From positions 1 through 64,000 of the forward strand of contig CAWIXS010000048.1 in the NCBI GenBank assembly GCA_963840075.1: 64,000 bases of DNA, read 5' to 3'. Source of the DNA: AWTP1-13 sp963840075 (GTDB taxonomy: Bacteria > Pseudomonadota > Alphaproteobacteria > Rhizobiales > Hyphomicrobiaceae). Positions 1 through 8,963 of this stretch are shown here, in pieces (positions within the stretch are counted from its first letter, which is position 1; each line of letters begins with the position of its first letter). The translations under genes and the position numbers were made by a program. A model generated the notes under the pieces. The model was not told the origin of the DNA and made no database searches. It worked only from the letters and a program-made list of their open reading frames with translations.

Positions 1-152
1 TTCTGGTCGGGCGACTTGCGTAACCTTTTCCGAACGTCGCCTTCTGACACACTTCCTCCGGCCTGCGACCGTCAGGTTCTGTGGCAGAATGGTCTTCGCT
101 GGCATGCTTGCGTTGGGCCAACGACGAGAATTTGCTTAGGAAGGACAATCGC

Positions 153-1160
153 TTGCGTATCGCCATGCTCGCGCCGATCTCGTGGCGCACCCCGCCGCGC
201 CATTATGGTCCCTGGGAGCTGGTGACGAGCCTGTTGACCGAGGCGCTGGTGGCGCGCGGCGTCGACGTCACCCTGTTCGCCACCAGGGACAGCCTGACGG
301 CGGGCAAGCTGAGCGGCGTCTGCCCGGCGCCCTATTCCGAGGACCCGAGCATCGACGCCAAAGTGTGGGAGATGCTGCACGTCGCCCATGTGTTCGAGCG
401 CGCGGGCGAGTTCGACCTCATTCACAACCAGGCCGACTTCGTGCCGCTCGCTTTCTCGCGGCTGGTGGAGACGCCTGTCGTGACGACCATCCACGGCTTC
501 TCCTCGGAGCGTATCCTGCCCGCCTTCAAGGCGTACCAGGATCGTGTCCACTATGTCGCGATCAGCGACGCCGACCGCCGCCCGGACCTGCGCTATGCGG
601 CGACGATCCACCACGGCATCCGGTTGGAGGACTTCGTTTTCGACGCGCACGGCAGCGACGACCTGCTGTTCTTCGGCCGCATCCATCCCGACAAGGGGGC
701 GGCCGAGGCGATTGCAGCGGCACGAAGGTCGGGCCGGCGGCTCGTCATAGCCGGCATCATCCAGGATCGGGACTATCACAACGAGCACGTCGCGCCCGCG
801 CTCGACGACGGCCGCGTGGTCTATCGCGGCCCGGTGGGCGGGGCGGCCCGCGCCGAGGCCCTGGGCTCCGCGTGCGCGCTGCTCCACCTCATCAACTTCG
901 ACGAGCCGTTCGGCCTATCGGTGGTGGAGGCGCTCGCCAGCGGCACGCCGGTCATCGCCTCCAACCGCGGATCGATGCCAGAGCTGATCGACCATGGCGT
1001 GACGGGGTTCCTGGTCGACAGCGTGGATGAGGCCGTAGAGGCGATTGGCCGTATCGGCGAGATCGATCGCGCCGCATGCCGGGCGGCGGTGTCCGCGCGC
1101 TTCACGGTCGACCTCATGGCCGATCGATACCTGGAGCTGTACCGCTCGCTTCTTGGCTGA
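153..1160 (+). CDS. Family 4 glycosyltransferase
   Basis: A 335-residue GT-B glycosyltransferase that would transfer a sugar from an activated donor to an unknown acceptor. The N-terminal domain opens with the strand LRIAMLAPISW and the glycine/tyrosine stretch RHYGPWE. The C-terminal donor-binding domain holds EPFGLSVVEALASGTPVIAS, the E-x7-E pattern of GT4 enzymes, followed by GSMPELI. The frame is open upstream to 81, but I chose the TTG at 153 because an AGGAAGGA ribosome site lies at about 137-144 and the conserved fold begins there. No partner sugar genes lie next to it, so acceptor and pathway are unknown. Confidence 0.85.
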   Translation: MRIAMLAPISWRTPPRHYGPWELVTSLLTEALVARGVDVTLFATRDSLTAGKLSGVCPAPYSEDPSIDAKVWEMLHVAHVFERAGEFDLIHNQADFVPLAFSRLVETPVVTTIHGFSSERILPAFKAYQDRVHYVAISDADRRPDLRYAATIHHGIRLEDFVFDAHGSDDLLFFGRIHPDKGAAEAIAAARRSGRRLVIAGIIQDRDYHNEHVAPALDDGRVVYRGPVGGAARAEALGSACALLHLINFDEPFGLSVVEALASGTPVIASNRGSMPELIDHGVTGFLVDSVDEAVEAIGRIGEIDRAACRAAVSARFTVDLMADRYLELYRSLLG

Positions 1161-1397
1161 GGATGGTCTCGGCCTTGGGCTCGCGCCCATCTCAAGACGT
1201 TCGCCACCCGGCTGCGGGCCGGCGGGAATGACAAGCGGCGTCACGCCGTCGTCTCCGCGCCGCATTTCTCGTCCGATGTGGGAGATGCCAGGAGTCGCTG
1301 TAGCGTACGTCAACAGGCTCCCCGCTCGAGTGTCAGCTATGATCGGTACGCCGCCCTCGGCGGACCCAGGGCGGCGTCCACGACAGCTACGCGCGAA

Positions 1398-1598
1398 CTA
1401 GAGCTGCCGCCCCCTGGCGAACGCATCCACATCGCGTTGCGCCTGGGTCTTGTCGAGCGAGTATTTTGTCTGCACCTGGACCACCAGGTCGTCCCTGTCC
1501 TTCAGCGCAGCGATCTCCTGGGCGCTGAACTTGCCCCACTTCTGCTGGATCTCGCCCCTCATTCCGACTGCCGATGCCGGCTTTGCATTGTCTGCCAT
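1398..1598 (-). CDS. CsbD-like stress protein
   Basis: A 66-residue hydrophilic protein resembling the CsbD family. The core GEIQQKWGKFSAQEIAALKD followed by a Y-(S)-(x)-D-(K)-(x)-Q-A-(x)-(x)-(x)-V-D-A-F tail matches the usual CsbD pattern of a WGKLTDDD-like segment and an acidic/aromatic helix. Members are induced by general stress, and their molecular function is not known. The ATG is preceded by a clear AGGAGG about 6 bases upstream, which settles the start. It is alone on its strand, with an AT-richer stretch upstream. Confidence 0.75.
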   Translation of the reverse strand: MADNAKPASAVGMRGEIQQKWGKFSAQEIAALKDRDDLVVQVQTKYSLDKTQAQRDVDAFARGRQL

Positions 1599-2126
1599 AT
1601 CAAACCTCCTGGGCTATTGGATGCAAAAGCAATTCGAATGCCCATCACTCAAACCACTTAGTTATATTTGGTATCGATTATCTTGAAAACAAGGTCGGAT
1701 GAGAAATAAATCCGGATGATAATTCATAAAACTTAAGTGTGATATTCTACAATTCCGGGCATCCTCTAAATTAATCCAGCATCGCCTCAGGCTTGCTATT
1801 GTGCTCCGCCAAGCATCTCCAGTACCTTCCTTGCTCGCCAGAGCTGTCGCACTGCGGACGAAGTGGATTGCGGCGACCGCCGACGTTGCCAAAGGGGGCG
1901 GTGGACCCGCACCCTCCTCAGTGACTATGCCGAAACGCGTGACGGCGCCCGGCTCGGGCTGGCTGCACCAAGAAAGTCAACATACGGAATGCAATGCTGG
2001 CGGCCGCGACAGCCGCCAGCACCAACATGATGGCGCCCGTGGTGCATGAGCCTCCGTGGCGTCAAAGGCGCCACCGGCCACAACCTGCGGCACGGGGGTA
2101 CGCTGCCCCGCAGATGCCACGAAGCG
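1599..2126. other. Intergenic region, possible tiny membrane peptide
   Basis: About 530 bases without a confident gene. Positions 1600-1780 are clearly AT-richer than the surroundings and probably hold the promoter of the CsbD-like gene. On the minus strand, 2028 to 1918 can encode a 36-residue peptide with one hydrophobic helix (MLVLAAVAAASIAFRMLTFL, then a basic tail). Its upstream GGAGG is about 20 bases away, so it is only a possibility. Confidence 0.3.
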
Positions 2127-2471
2127 TCACGACTTGTTGAGGGCCTCGGCGCATACATCGGCGACGGCAGAGTTGGCATCCAGACCGACATTGGCCCAGT
2201 TGCCCTTGACCACGTAGTCCCGCCGCTCCCAGGGCGTCGTGATCCCCTTCAGGGCCGCGAGATTCGCTGCGTACCCTTCCGCGTCTCGGAACCTGTTCAC
2301 ACAGACGGGAGCCATGGCGGCGACGAGCAAAGTCTGGGCCCGCTCATTCGCCATCACGTTGGCCTTGGCGCTGCTGACGATCCAGCCCATCGAGAGTCCG
2401 ACGATGACAGCGGCGCCTGCGCCTATCGCAGTGCCCCACAAGAAGCCGTTGAGGCGATCGTTCATTCTCAT
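2127..2471 (-). CDS. Small membrane-anchored hypothetical protein
   Basis: A 114-residue protein with a single N-terminal hydrophobic helix (FLWGTAIGAGAAVIVGLSMGW, about residues 10-30). A soluble domain follows that carries two cysteines (APVCVNRF and ADVCAEAL), which could form a disulfide outside the membrane. The middle holds the aromatic stretch TTPWERRDYVVKGNWAN. I believe similar small proteins are common in Bradyrhizobium relatives, but no function is known to me. The start is the first of two close ATGs, behind a weak AAGAGA. Codon usage and composition look like a real gene. Confidence 0.65.
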   Translation of the reverse strand: MRMNDRLNGFLWGTAIGAGAAVIVGLSMGWIVSSAKANVMANERAQTLLVAAMAPVCVNRFRDAEGYAANLAALKGITTPWERRDYVVKGNWANVGLDANSAVADVCAEALNKS

Positions 2472-2781
2472 TTCTCTTAGCCTTTCTCGCAGAGGATAAT
2501 TATCCGTGCAGACTTATGCGTCCCTAGCCTCAGAGAGGCGAAGGACGGCCTCCAGAACATTGGCGATGAGCCTTTTTCGGCGCGCATCCTGCGCAATCGC
2601 TGGCGACGCAAGGAGGCCGAGGAGATAGCCGCGGGGCCTGAAAGGCTTGGTGATGCGGTTACGAGTCTCATGGGAGCTCCTCCGGTCGGCATTTGTGGCA
2701 GCCGCATCTGGGTCAAGTGAGCCTCCCCAGGGCGGCCGCCCCAGAGGGCAGGATGGCTGCGCCGCTATAGAGAGGCACAAA
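2472..2781. other. Intergenic region, no confident gene
   Basis: About 310 bases. Minus-strand open frames exist, one ending in a helix-like ARRKRLIANVLEAVLRLSEA segment near 2520-2580, but no start, ribosome site or family match makes any of them convincing. It may be the remnant of a small gene. Confidence 0.3.
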
Positions 2782-3282
2782 TCAATCGCGGGCCAGCTTC
2801 GGAAAGTACCTAGGAGCAGGATGTCCTGCCGTCTCAGTCGTCCGGGAGCTCACCATATCGGCGCCCGACGACGGGTCGCAGCTTGCTGCACTGACGAGGG
2901 CGACGCCCATCAACACAGCGCAGAGCAGCATTTTCGCGATTGGCGAACCGGCGATCCCAGTAAGGCGGTCTGCCTTCTCGATCAACGGCACGTCGGGGCT
3001 GCGCGACGGCAGAAGCTCGATCAAGCGTAGCGCTATTCCCCTCGCTTCCGCTTGTGTCCATGGCCCGCCGGGCAACCGCACGATCAGCACAGCCAATCTC
3101 TGCGTGGCGCAATCGCTCGAGAGCTCCGACAGCTCGTCGGCCTCCTTCCAAGGATCGAGGCCCAGCCGCGCAAGCGCCGACAGAACGCTGAGCGGCATTT
3201 CATCTCTCTCCATGCCGATCGGCGCTTGGAGAAAGTCGTCGAGCTCGGGTCGAAAGAAGGAAATCGAGGTCGCGGGAGTCAC
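2782..3282 (-). CDS. Conserved hypothetical protein
   Basis: A 166-residue protein of unknown function. The N-terminal third is well structured: FFRPELDDFLQAPIG, then DEMPLSVLSALARLGLDPWK and an E-(A)-(D)-E-L segment. I recall this arrangement from hypothetical proteins in Bradyrhizobium and related genera. A C-terminal hydrophobic helix (KMLLCAVLMGVALVSAAS) suggests tail anchoring in the membrane. The frame stays open upstream to 3498, so the start is uncertain. I prefer the GTG at 3282, just before the conserved part and behind a GGTGG. Confidence 0.6.
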   Translation of the reverse strand: MTPATSISFFRPELDDFLQAPIGMERDEMPLSVLSALARLGLDPWKEADELSELSSDCATQRLAVLIVRLPGGPWTQAEARGIALRLIELLPSRSPDVPLIEKADRLTGIAGSPIAKMLLCAVLMGVALVSAASCDPSSGADMVSSRTTETAGHPAPRYFPKLARD

Positions 3283-3498
3283 GATGACCACCAATGGTGC
3301 GCTGGCACTTGCGAGGGCGGTGGGGACGGTCACCGCACGACGTTCGCGATGCCACTGGGCTGGTCTCGCGTCAACGGCAACAGCGCCGGCCGTCCAAAAG
3401 GCGGCCCAGCTTCTTGTGAGGAGGCCGGGCCACTGAAGTTGGGGCCAAGAGCACGCGGCCGCGGTTGCGGACCTCATGCGGCCCGCCGCATGAGACAC

Positions 3499-3831
3499 AC
3501 GGGAGGGACGTGCTTGCCAAGGTTCGGAAAATACTCACATCAGCCCGCGCACGGTCGACAATCATCGCGCGGCCATCATGAGAAAGACGGACTCCAAGTC
3601 CCTCCCCGCGCTGGTCCGCACGGCACTGGCTGCGGCCTGACCGCGCCGCGGCTGCCGCTTGCCTGCGGGCGCGCCTCGCGACTGCATTTGGTCGCGACCG
3701 AACAAGCAACGCAAACGCACATACCAGTGCGTCGCACAAGAAAATATTGCAATGCACAATCGAATGCCCCATATAGCGAGCTGACGCCCTCGCGGCGTCG
3801 CCTGCCCCCAGTCAACCCGTGGGATACGACC
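3499..3831. other. Intergenic region upstream of the phasin gene
   Basis: About 330 bases. No credible gene is seen. The last 100 bases are AT-richer and contain the palindrome-like site listed separately, so this is probably the phasin promoter region. Confidence 0.4.
3746..3760. promoter_or_regulatory. Candidate PhaR operator
   Basis: The imperfect palindrome ATTGCAATGCACAAT lies about 70 bases before the phasin start. Alphaproteobacterial PhaR repressors are known to bind TGC-rich, TTGC...GCAA-like sites upstream of phasin genes, and a phaR gene is present at 25079. The link is an inference from motif shape and position. Confidence 0.35.
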
Positions 3832-4281
3832 GTGAACCAAGTGTTCGGAAAGCAAGCTTTCGACCAGGCAGAGAAGCTCCTCAAGGACCTGCGCGTTCCA
3901 GAAAACGTCCAGGCCATCGCCCAGCAGGGCGTCGCAACCTCCAAGGAAGTCTACTCGAAGGCCGCGGCCGCCGCGCAGGACGGCGCGAAGGCCATGAACG
4001 AGATCGCCGACACCGCCTGGGCCAGCACGAAGATCCTCAACGAGAAGATCGTGCAGAACTTGGCCGCAAATGCCGAGGCCGCCTTCAATGCGGCGCAGGC
4101 GATCGCGACCGCGAAGTCACTGCCGGAAATCGCCAAGCTGCAAAGCGAGTTCGTCCAGAAGCTTGCGGCTCAGACGACCGAGCAGACCAGGGAGCTCCTC
4201 GATCTGTCGACCCGGGCCACGCAGCATCTGTTCGAGACCGCCCAATCTGCAGCGGCCAAGTCGTTCAAGTCCACGCTGTAG
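3832..4281 (+). CDS. Phasin family protein
   Basis: A 149-residue protein, alanine- and glutamine-rich and almost entirely helical, typical of phasins that coat polyhydroxyalkanoate granules. Recognisable segments are VFGKQAFDQAEKLLKDLRVP near the start, then TSKEVYSKAAAAAQDGAKAM and a C-terminal TTEQTRELLDLSTRATQHLF. There is no signal peptide or membrane helix. The GTG at 3832 begins the homologous part and has GGGA about 9 bases upstream. It fits with phaA, phaB and phaR elsewhere in the window. A PhaR-like site lies upstream. Confidence 0.85.
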   Translation: MNQVFGKQAFDQAEKLLKDLRVPENVQAIAQQGVATSKEVYSKAAAAAQDGAKAMNEIADTAWASTKILNEKIVQNLAANAEAAFNAAQAIATAKSLPEIAKLQSEFVQKLAAQTTEQTRELLDLSTRATQHLFETAQSAAAKSFKSTL

Positions 4282-4313
4282 GCGCTCATCGCAGCGGGCC
4301 GAACGGTCTGACC

Positions 4314-4514
4314 GTGACGGAAGCCCGTCGCGTGAGCGAGAGTGCTGTGACATGCGACCACACCAAGCCTAAGCCGGAGCGATATACGGAGCCGAAGACC
4401 AGGCCGTGCCTCGTCTGCAAGACGCCGTTTCAGAGCGAATGGTCCGGCGAGCGCGTCTGTCGTCGCTGCAAGTCTGCCAACATCTGGCGCAGCGGCGGCG
4501 TCGCGACCTACTAA
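4314..4514 (+). CDS. Small zinc-ribbon-like protein
   Basis: A 66-residue protein (GTG start at 4314, or GTG at 4332). Its centre carries two CxxC knuckles, PCLVCKTPF and VCRRCK, separated by the short SEWSGER turn. This is the spacing of a zinc ribbon. The rest is basic and polar. It is probably a small nucleic-acid or protein-binding zinc protein, but no function is known to me. It follows the phasin gene after about 30 bases on the same strand and may be co-transcribed. Confidence 0.6.
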   Translation: MTEARRVSESAVTCDHTKPKPERYTEPKTRPCLVCKTPFQSEWSGERVCRRCKSANIWRSGGVATY

Positions 4515-4519
4515 GGCCG

Positions 4520-4940
4520 CTAGCCTCTCAAGCTCCGGTCTTCTCGTCTACATCGCGCGCAGCGGCCCAAAGCAGCCCTACGCCGATGAGCGCCGACAGC
4601 ACCGACGCTGCAAACACTGCGATCTTCGCCGCGGCGAATTCGGCGTCTGCCGGGAACTCTTGACCGGCGATGAACAGCGACATGGTGAAGCCGATCCCGG
4701 CCAACGCGCTGGCGCCGGCGAGCTGGCGCTAGGAGCAGGCCTCCGGCTTGACGGGCAGGGCGCATCCAGACCGCGAGCGCCGAGGCTGCAATCACCCCAA
4801 CCGGCTTGCCGATCAGCAGCCCGGCCATGACGGCGAGGAGCAGGGCCTGATGGCCGCTCCATGCCTCGGGCGTGATCGCGACGCCGGCGTTCGCCTTCGT
4901 CCACCGGACGATCGAGCCGTCTGCTCCGCATCGTATGCGC
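4520..4940 (-). pseudogene. nhaA: Remnant of nhaA Na+/H+ antiporter (C-terminal part)
   Basis: Reading the minus strand gives NhaA-like segments in two frames. Between about 4918 and 4740 one frame gives KANAGVAITPEAWSG and LLIGKPVGVIAASALAVWM. After a shift near 4725-4745 another frame gives LAGASALAGIGFTMSLFIAG, then a final helix ending in RDVDEKTGA and a stop. These match the last third of NhaA (helices IX-XII). The first two thirds are missing; instead the sequence runs into the end of the next antiporter gene. It is a decayed fragment and would not make a transporter. Confidence 0.7.
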
Positions 4941-4978
4941 CTTCCGCTGTGCCTTGTGATCGGATCGGCTCGTCGGCG

Positions 4979-6818
4979 TCATGACCTGTCGTCATCATCG
5001 CTGCGCTCGCGCAGCTCCGGAGCGGCGTCGGGCAGCTCGATCTCGGGCTCGCGCTCGAACGCGCCTCCCTCGCCGGAAGCGCGGGCCGTCTGCACGATGG
5101 CCTGCACCCTGTCGTCAGGCAGACCGAAGCGGGAGAGCGCGTAGCGCAGCAGGCCGAACGCCACCTCGCGCGTGCCCATGATGGCGATCCCGACGCCCTG
5201 GTCCTTGAGATAGGCGACCTCGGATGCACGGTGGGTGCGCACCGCGGTCTCGATGTGGGGGTTGGCCTGGCGGGCAAGCTCGATGATGCGCCGCTTCTGG
5301 AAGCCCTGCGGAATGGCGAGGATCAGCAGGCTGGCGCGGTCGACGCCGGCCGCCTTCAGGATGCCGGCGGCCGTGGCGTCGCCATAGATGGCGGTCAGGC
5401 CGCGCTTGCGCAGCTCCTCGACGCGCCGCCGGTCCTCGTCGACCACGACGAACGGAACGCCCTGGGCCCTCAGGCCGTCGCCGATGATCTCGCCGACGCG
5501 TCCATAGCCGACGATGATGGCATGGTCGCTCCATCCGGTGTCGCGGTCCTTCTCGGGAAGGGAGGCGAGCGGATCGCCCGATCGCTCCAGCAGCGCGTTC
5601 AATCCCGGCCTTACGCGGATCCAGGCGGCCAGCGGATCGACCGCAGCAAACACCAGCGGGTTGAGGGTGATCGACAGGATCGCGCCGGCCAGGATGAGGT
5701 CGCGCCCCTCGGGCGGCAGCAGCCCGAGCGTGACCCCGAGGCCTGCCAGGATGAACGAGAACTCGCCGATCTGGGCGAGGCTGGCCGACACCGTGAGCGC
5801 CGTGGTGACAGGATAGCCGCGGGCCAGCACGATGGCGAACGCCGCGATGGACTTGCCGAGCACGATCAGCATGACGACGGCCAGCACCGCCAACGGCTGA
5901 CGCACCAGGATGCCGGGATCGAACAGCATGCCGACCGATACGAAGAACAGCACGGCGAACGCATCCTGCAATGGCAACGAGTTCGGCCGCCGCCTGATGG
6001 CTGAAATCGGATTCGCTGAGCACGACACCGGCGAAGAATGCGCCCAGCGCGAACGACACGCCGAACAGCTCGGCCGAGCCGTAGGCGATGCCGAGCGCGA
6101 TCGCCAGCACCGAGAGGGTGAACAGCTCGCGCGAGCCGGTGCGCGCGACCAGCTGGAGGAGCCACGGCACCACCCGGGTGCCGACCACAACAACGAGCGC
6201 CACGAACAGGACCACCTTGCAGGCGGTGAGAGCCAGGGCTGCGGCCACGCTGCCGCTGGAGAGCTGGGCGCCGAGGCCGCGGGCGTCGCCTCCCAGAGCG
6301 CCCGCCAGCGCCGGCAGGAGCACGAGAGCGAGCACCATCACGAGGTCCTCGACGATCAGCCATCCAATCGCGATCCGGCCGTTGACCGCATCCAGCCCAT
6401 TGCGCTGCTCGAGCGCACGCAACAGCACGACGGTGCTCGCGACCGACAGCGCCAGCCCCAGCACCAGGCCGGCGCCGAAGCCCCAGCCCCAGAGCAGCGC
6501 GAGCGCTACGCCGCACGCCGTGGCGACGGCGATCTGCGCAATGGCGCCGGGGAGTGCAATGGCGCGCACCGCCAGCAGGTCCTTGATGGAGAAATGCAGG
6601 CCCACGCCGAACATCAGGAGGATGACTCCGATCTCGGCAAGCTGGCTCGCGAGATTGGCGTCTCCGACGAACCCGGGCGTGAATGGACCGAGCACCACGC
6701 CGGCGAGGAGATAGCCTACAAGCGGAGGCAGGCGCAGCCTATGGGCGATGAGGCCGCCGAAGAACGCCAGCACCAGCCCCATGGTGATCGTGGCGATGAG
6801 CGAGACGTCGTGGGGCAT
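4979..6818 (-). pseudogene. Kef/YbaL-type cation:proton antiporter, frameshifted
   Basis: A CPA2-family monovalent cation:proton antiporter of about 613 residues if repaired. The N-terminal frame (6818 to about 5982) begins MPHDVSLIATITMGLVLAFF and covers the first nine or so membrane helices, including GVILLMFGVGLHFS. The second frame resumes as SLPLQDAFAVLFFVSVGMLF and runs through the last helices into a TrkA-N/RCK nucleotide-binding domain (HAIIVGYGRVGEI, the GxGxxG fold). The two frames join if one base near 5981 is removed. Both halves are well conserved, so this is either a recent mutation or a sequencing error. An nhaA remnant lies directly downstream. Confidence 0.85.
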
Positions 6819-7306
6819 GTGCCTCCCTGCGGTTGGCGCGGTCCGTTCGGTTCCAGCCGCGGGCGCTCTTGCTTACGCTGCGGGGCACGCACCGCCCGAG
6901 CCAGTCCCCTGTCGAGCCCTCGGTACGTGATGGATGCGGGCTCTCGCCGCTGCGGATGCGGTTGGCTCGATGCGATTTGCTGAGCCCTGCAACGTCAACG
7001 CCTGCACAGCAGCTCGATGCAAGCGTGGACGCTGCGAGCACGCGGGGCGGCGGTACCGTTGTCCGTCATTTGTGCCCGCAATGCTACCCGTTTGTCTCAG
7101 CCGCAAAGCGTCGGGCTGGTCGTTCATGGAGCTGGTGGGTGACAATCGGGAGCGGCGTAGCCATATGCGCATGTGGGCAGCGCACACTCGCAACTTGCCT
7201 TCCTTTGGCTACTCTACCGCCAGGCGCGCAGTACACTCGTCCGTGGGACTGGCGCCTCGAACGGGTCCTCGCCCGATCGTGAGGATCGAGAAGCTCAAGC
7301 ACTCGG
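6819..7306. other. Divergent intergenic region
   Basis: About 490 bases between two divergent genes. It must hold both promoters. I see no convincing coding frame, RNA or repeat. Confidence 0.4.
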
Positions 7307-7612
7307 ATGGCAATGATGACTGAGCGAATAACGCGCAGCTCGGTGACGTTTCTGCATGATTTTTTCCTGCGTGACATCGATGGCGTGCAGCCGCCGGGCA
7401 CGTACCTGGTCGAGACCGTCGAGGAGCCGCTCGGCACTTTGTCGTTCCTTGCCTATCGGCGTGTCTGCACGACCGTCACCCTGCCTGCCATTGGGGTCAC
7501 GAGCCTGCGAAAGCAGGTCGTCGCCATAGACCCTGACGAGTTGCAGGCCGCCTTGGCCAAGGATGCCTTGGCTACGGCAGGTGACAGTGACAGAGAGCCA
7601 AGGCGCACGTGA
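7307..7612 (+). CDS. Conserved hypothetical protein
   Basis: A 101-residue protein with no membrane segment. The conserved-looking core is RSSVTFLHDFFLRDIDGVQP, then GTYLVETVEEPLGTLSFLAY and a short hydrophobic LPAIGVTSL. I recall similar small proteins of unknown function in Bradyrhizobium relatives. The start may be at 7307 or at the ATGs just after it (7313, 7316). The ribosome site is weak. The next gene on this strand starts about 180 bases downstream. Confidence 0.6.
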   Translation: MAMMTERITRSSVTFLHDFFLRDIDGVQPPGTYLVETVEEPLGTLSFLAYRRVCTTVTLPAIGVTSLRKQVVAIDPDELQAALAKDALATAGDSDREPRRT

Positions 7613-7789
7613 AAACGCTCCAGCACGCAGAGAATGGATCGTTTTGCGTGATGACCAGAAAAGATCGGCATGATCATTTGGCACACGCGCTGGCGCCATG
7701 GGAGGCCATGGGAGAACGACGGGGGCGCCCTGGCTTCCGCCAACTATCGAAAATATGCTATTCTTGGCCCGAAGGAGGCCCGTCCATCA

Positions 7790-8005
7790 ATGTCCCGTCA
7801 GCATCAAGTCGAGCGAGCTGAGCAAGAGATCGGACGCATGCGAACGCGCATAGCCGAGCACAAGGTCGGCCTGAACGGCATGACTGTTCGGGGTTTTCCA
7901 ACCCAATCCGCCACCGACGCGCTGAACAAGCTGTCCGCCGAGCTGGTTTTGCTGGAGCGGCGCGCGCAATTGCTGCGGCATAGATTTCGGTTCAGGCTTC
8001 AATAA
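7790..8005 (+). CDS. Small coiled-coil hypothetical protein
   Basis: A 71-residue charged, helical protein. Segments RAEQEIGRMRTRIAEH and NKLSAELVLLERRAQLLRHR have heptad-like hydrophobic spacing, with a short break at GLNGMTVRGFPTQSA between them, suggesting a helical hairpin. The ATG at 7790 follows a strong GAAGGAGG (7771-7778), which decides the start against the longer open frame. Function unknown. Confidence 0.6.
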   Translation: MSRQHQVERAEQEIGRMRTRIAEHKVGLNGMTVRGFPTQSATDALNKLSAELVLLERRAQLLRHRFRFRLQ

Positions 8006-8065
8006 GCTTGCTCGGGGTCATCCCGGCACGTGCTCGCTTGGCTGGTAAGCTCCTTGTAAAAGCGT

Positions 8066-8193
8066 AGGAAGCACCCCATTTAAGCAGGGCCGGTGCGCTT
8101 CCTCAGAGCGCGCCCCTCACGATCTGAGGTTTCGCTTCAGCCTTCGGGCATGCCTTTCCCCACATCTGAGTTGCCGGGCCGACCGTGCGGCCC
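8066..8193 (+). promoter_or_regulatory. Structured leader upstream of cspA
   Basis: Two hairpins lie ahead of the cold-shock gene: AGGAAGCACC pairs with GGTGCGCTTCCT (8066-8103, one bulge), and GGGCCG pairs with CGGCCC around a 6-base loop (8176-8193). The start codon is at 8237, so both would be in a long 5' leader, as is usual for temperature-controlled csp mRNAs. Function is inferred. The second hairpin is followed by only a short T-rich stretch. Confidence 0.4.
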
Positions 8194-8236
8194 TCTTGAC
8201 CGGCTTCATCACGTTTTTCCGGGAAAGGAATCCAAC

Positions 8237-8449
8237 ATGCGTACCAGCGGTACCGTAAAGTTCTTCAACACTGCCAGGGGCTACGGCTTCATCCAGCCGG
8301 AGGACGGGGACAAGGACATCTTCGTCCATGCCACCGCGCTCCAGGCAGCCGGCATCTTCACGCTCGACGAAGGCGACAAGGTCACCTTCGTGATCGAGGA
8401 CGACAGCAAGGGCCGCGGCAAGCAGGCCGGACAGGTCCAGAAAGCCTAG
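8237..8449 (+). CDS. cspA: Cold-shock protein, CspA family
   Basis: A 70-residue single cold-shock domain that binds single-stranded RNA/DNA and melts mRNA structure. It starts MRTSGTVKFFNTARGYGFIQ, which contains RNP1 (RGYGFI); RNP2 is DIFVHAT, and the strand VTFVIEDDSKGRGKQAGQVQ closes the domain. Length is exactly that of the family. The ATG lies 6 bases after a GGGAAAGGAA ribosome site. It is followed by a perfect palindrome and a FYDLN-type gene. A paralogue in the same pairing lies in opposite orientation at 10748. Confidence 0.95.
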   Translation: MRTSGTVKFFNTARGYGFIQPEDGDKDIFVHATALQAAGIFTLDEGDKVTFVIEDDSKGRGKQAGQVQKA

Positions 8450-8480
8450 GCTACTCGCTCCAAGGAAGGGCTCTTGAGGA

Positions 8481-8512
8481 AGCGCCGCCGGGCGGGCCCG
8501 CCCGGCGGCGCT
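8481..8512. repeat. Perfect 32-base palindrome after cspA
   Basis: Sixteen bases, AGCGCCGCCGGGCGGG, are followed directly by their exact reverse complement. The RNA would form a very stable hairpin between the cspA stop (8449) and the next start (8550). No T run follows, so it may be an mRNA-stabilising or attenuating hairpin rather than a simple terminator. Confidence 0.8.
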
Positions 8513-8549
8513 GTTGGCGTCCACTGCAACCAACCAAGCGAGGTCCACC

Positions 8550-8963
8550 ATGAGCACCGTACACGCCCGCCGCAAGGCCATGCGCGGAACGAAGCGCACC
8601 TGCCAAGCGTGCGAGGTCCGCTTTTACGACCTCGGGCGCAGTGCGATCGTGTGTCCGATGTGCGGGGCCAGCTACACGCCGCCCGCCGAGCCGGCTGTCC
8701 AGACAACAGCACGCGCTTCACCCCACGCCGGCAAGACGGGATGGCACCGCCAGCCCCTGAAGCGCGCGCTGCCGGTGCCGCCGGTTGCAGAGGCTATGCC
8801 CAGCGATCGTTTCGCCGCCGCGGCGGCCGATGAGGAGATCGCCGATGAGGAGATCGAGGAGGCGGCAGCCGTTGATTCCGAGGACAGTGGCGTCCTGGAG
8901 GTGCACGACGACGACACGGATGCTGCCGGCTTGGTTGACCCCACGCCGACGGCGACGGCCTGA
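8550..8963 (+). CDS. FYDLN acid domain (TIGR02300-type) protein
   Basis: A 137-residue protein of the alphaproteobacterial FYDLN family. The N-terminal zinc-ribbon is KRTCQACEVRFYDLGRSAIV followed by CPMCGASY, with CxxC pairs at about residues 21-24 and 41-44. The rest is a low-complexity tail whose last third is strongly acidic (AADEEIADEEIEE). Function is unknown. The family was defined by the FYDLN motif, here FYDLG. The start is the ATG at 8550 with GAGGT about 6 bases before it. It lies 100 bases after cspA and is probably co-transcribed with it. Confidence 0.85.
   Translation: MSTVHARRKAMRGTKRTCQACEVRFYDLGRSAIVCPMCGASYTPPAEPAVQTTARASPHAGKTGWHRQPLKRALPVPPVAEAMPSDRFAAAAADEEIADEEIEEAAAVDSEDSGVLEVHDDDTDAAGLVDPTPTATA

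Noticed and set aside
3052..4281. A 409-residue form of the phasin
   Set aside because: The first 260 residues are unlike any phasin and lie opposite another gene; the family similarity begins at the GTG at 3832.
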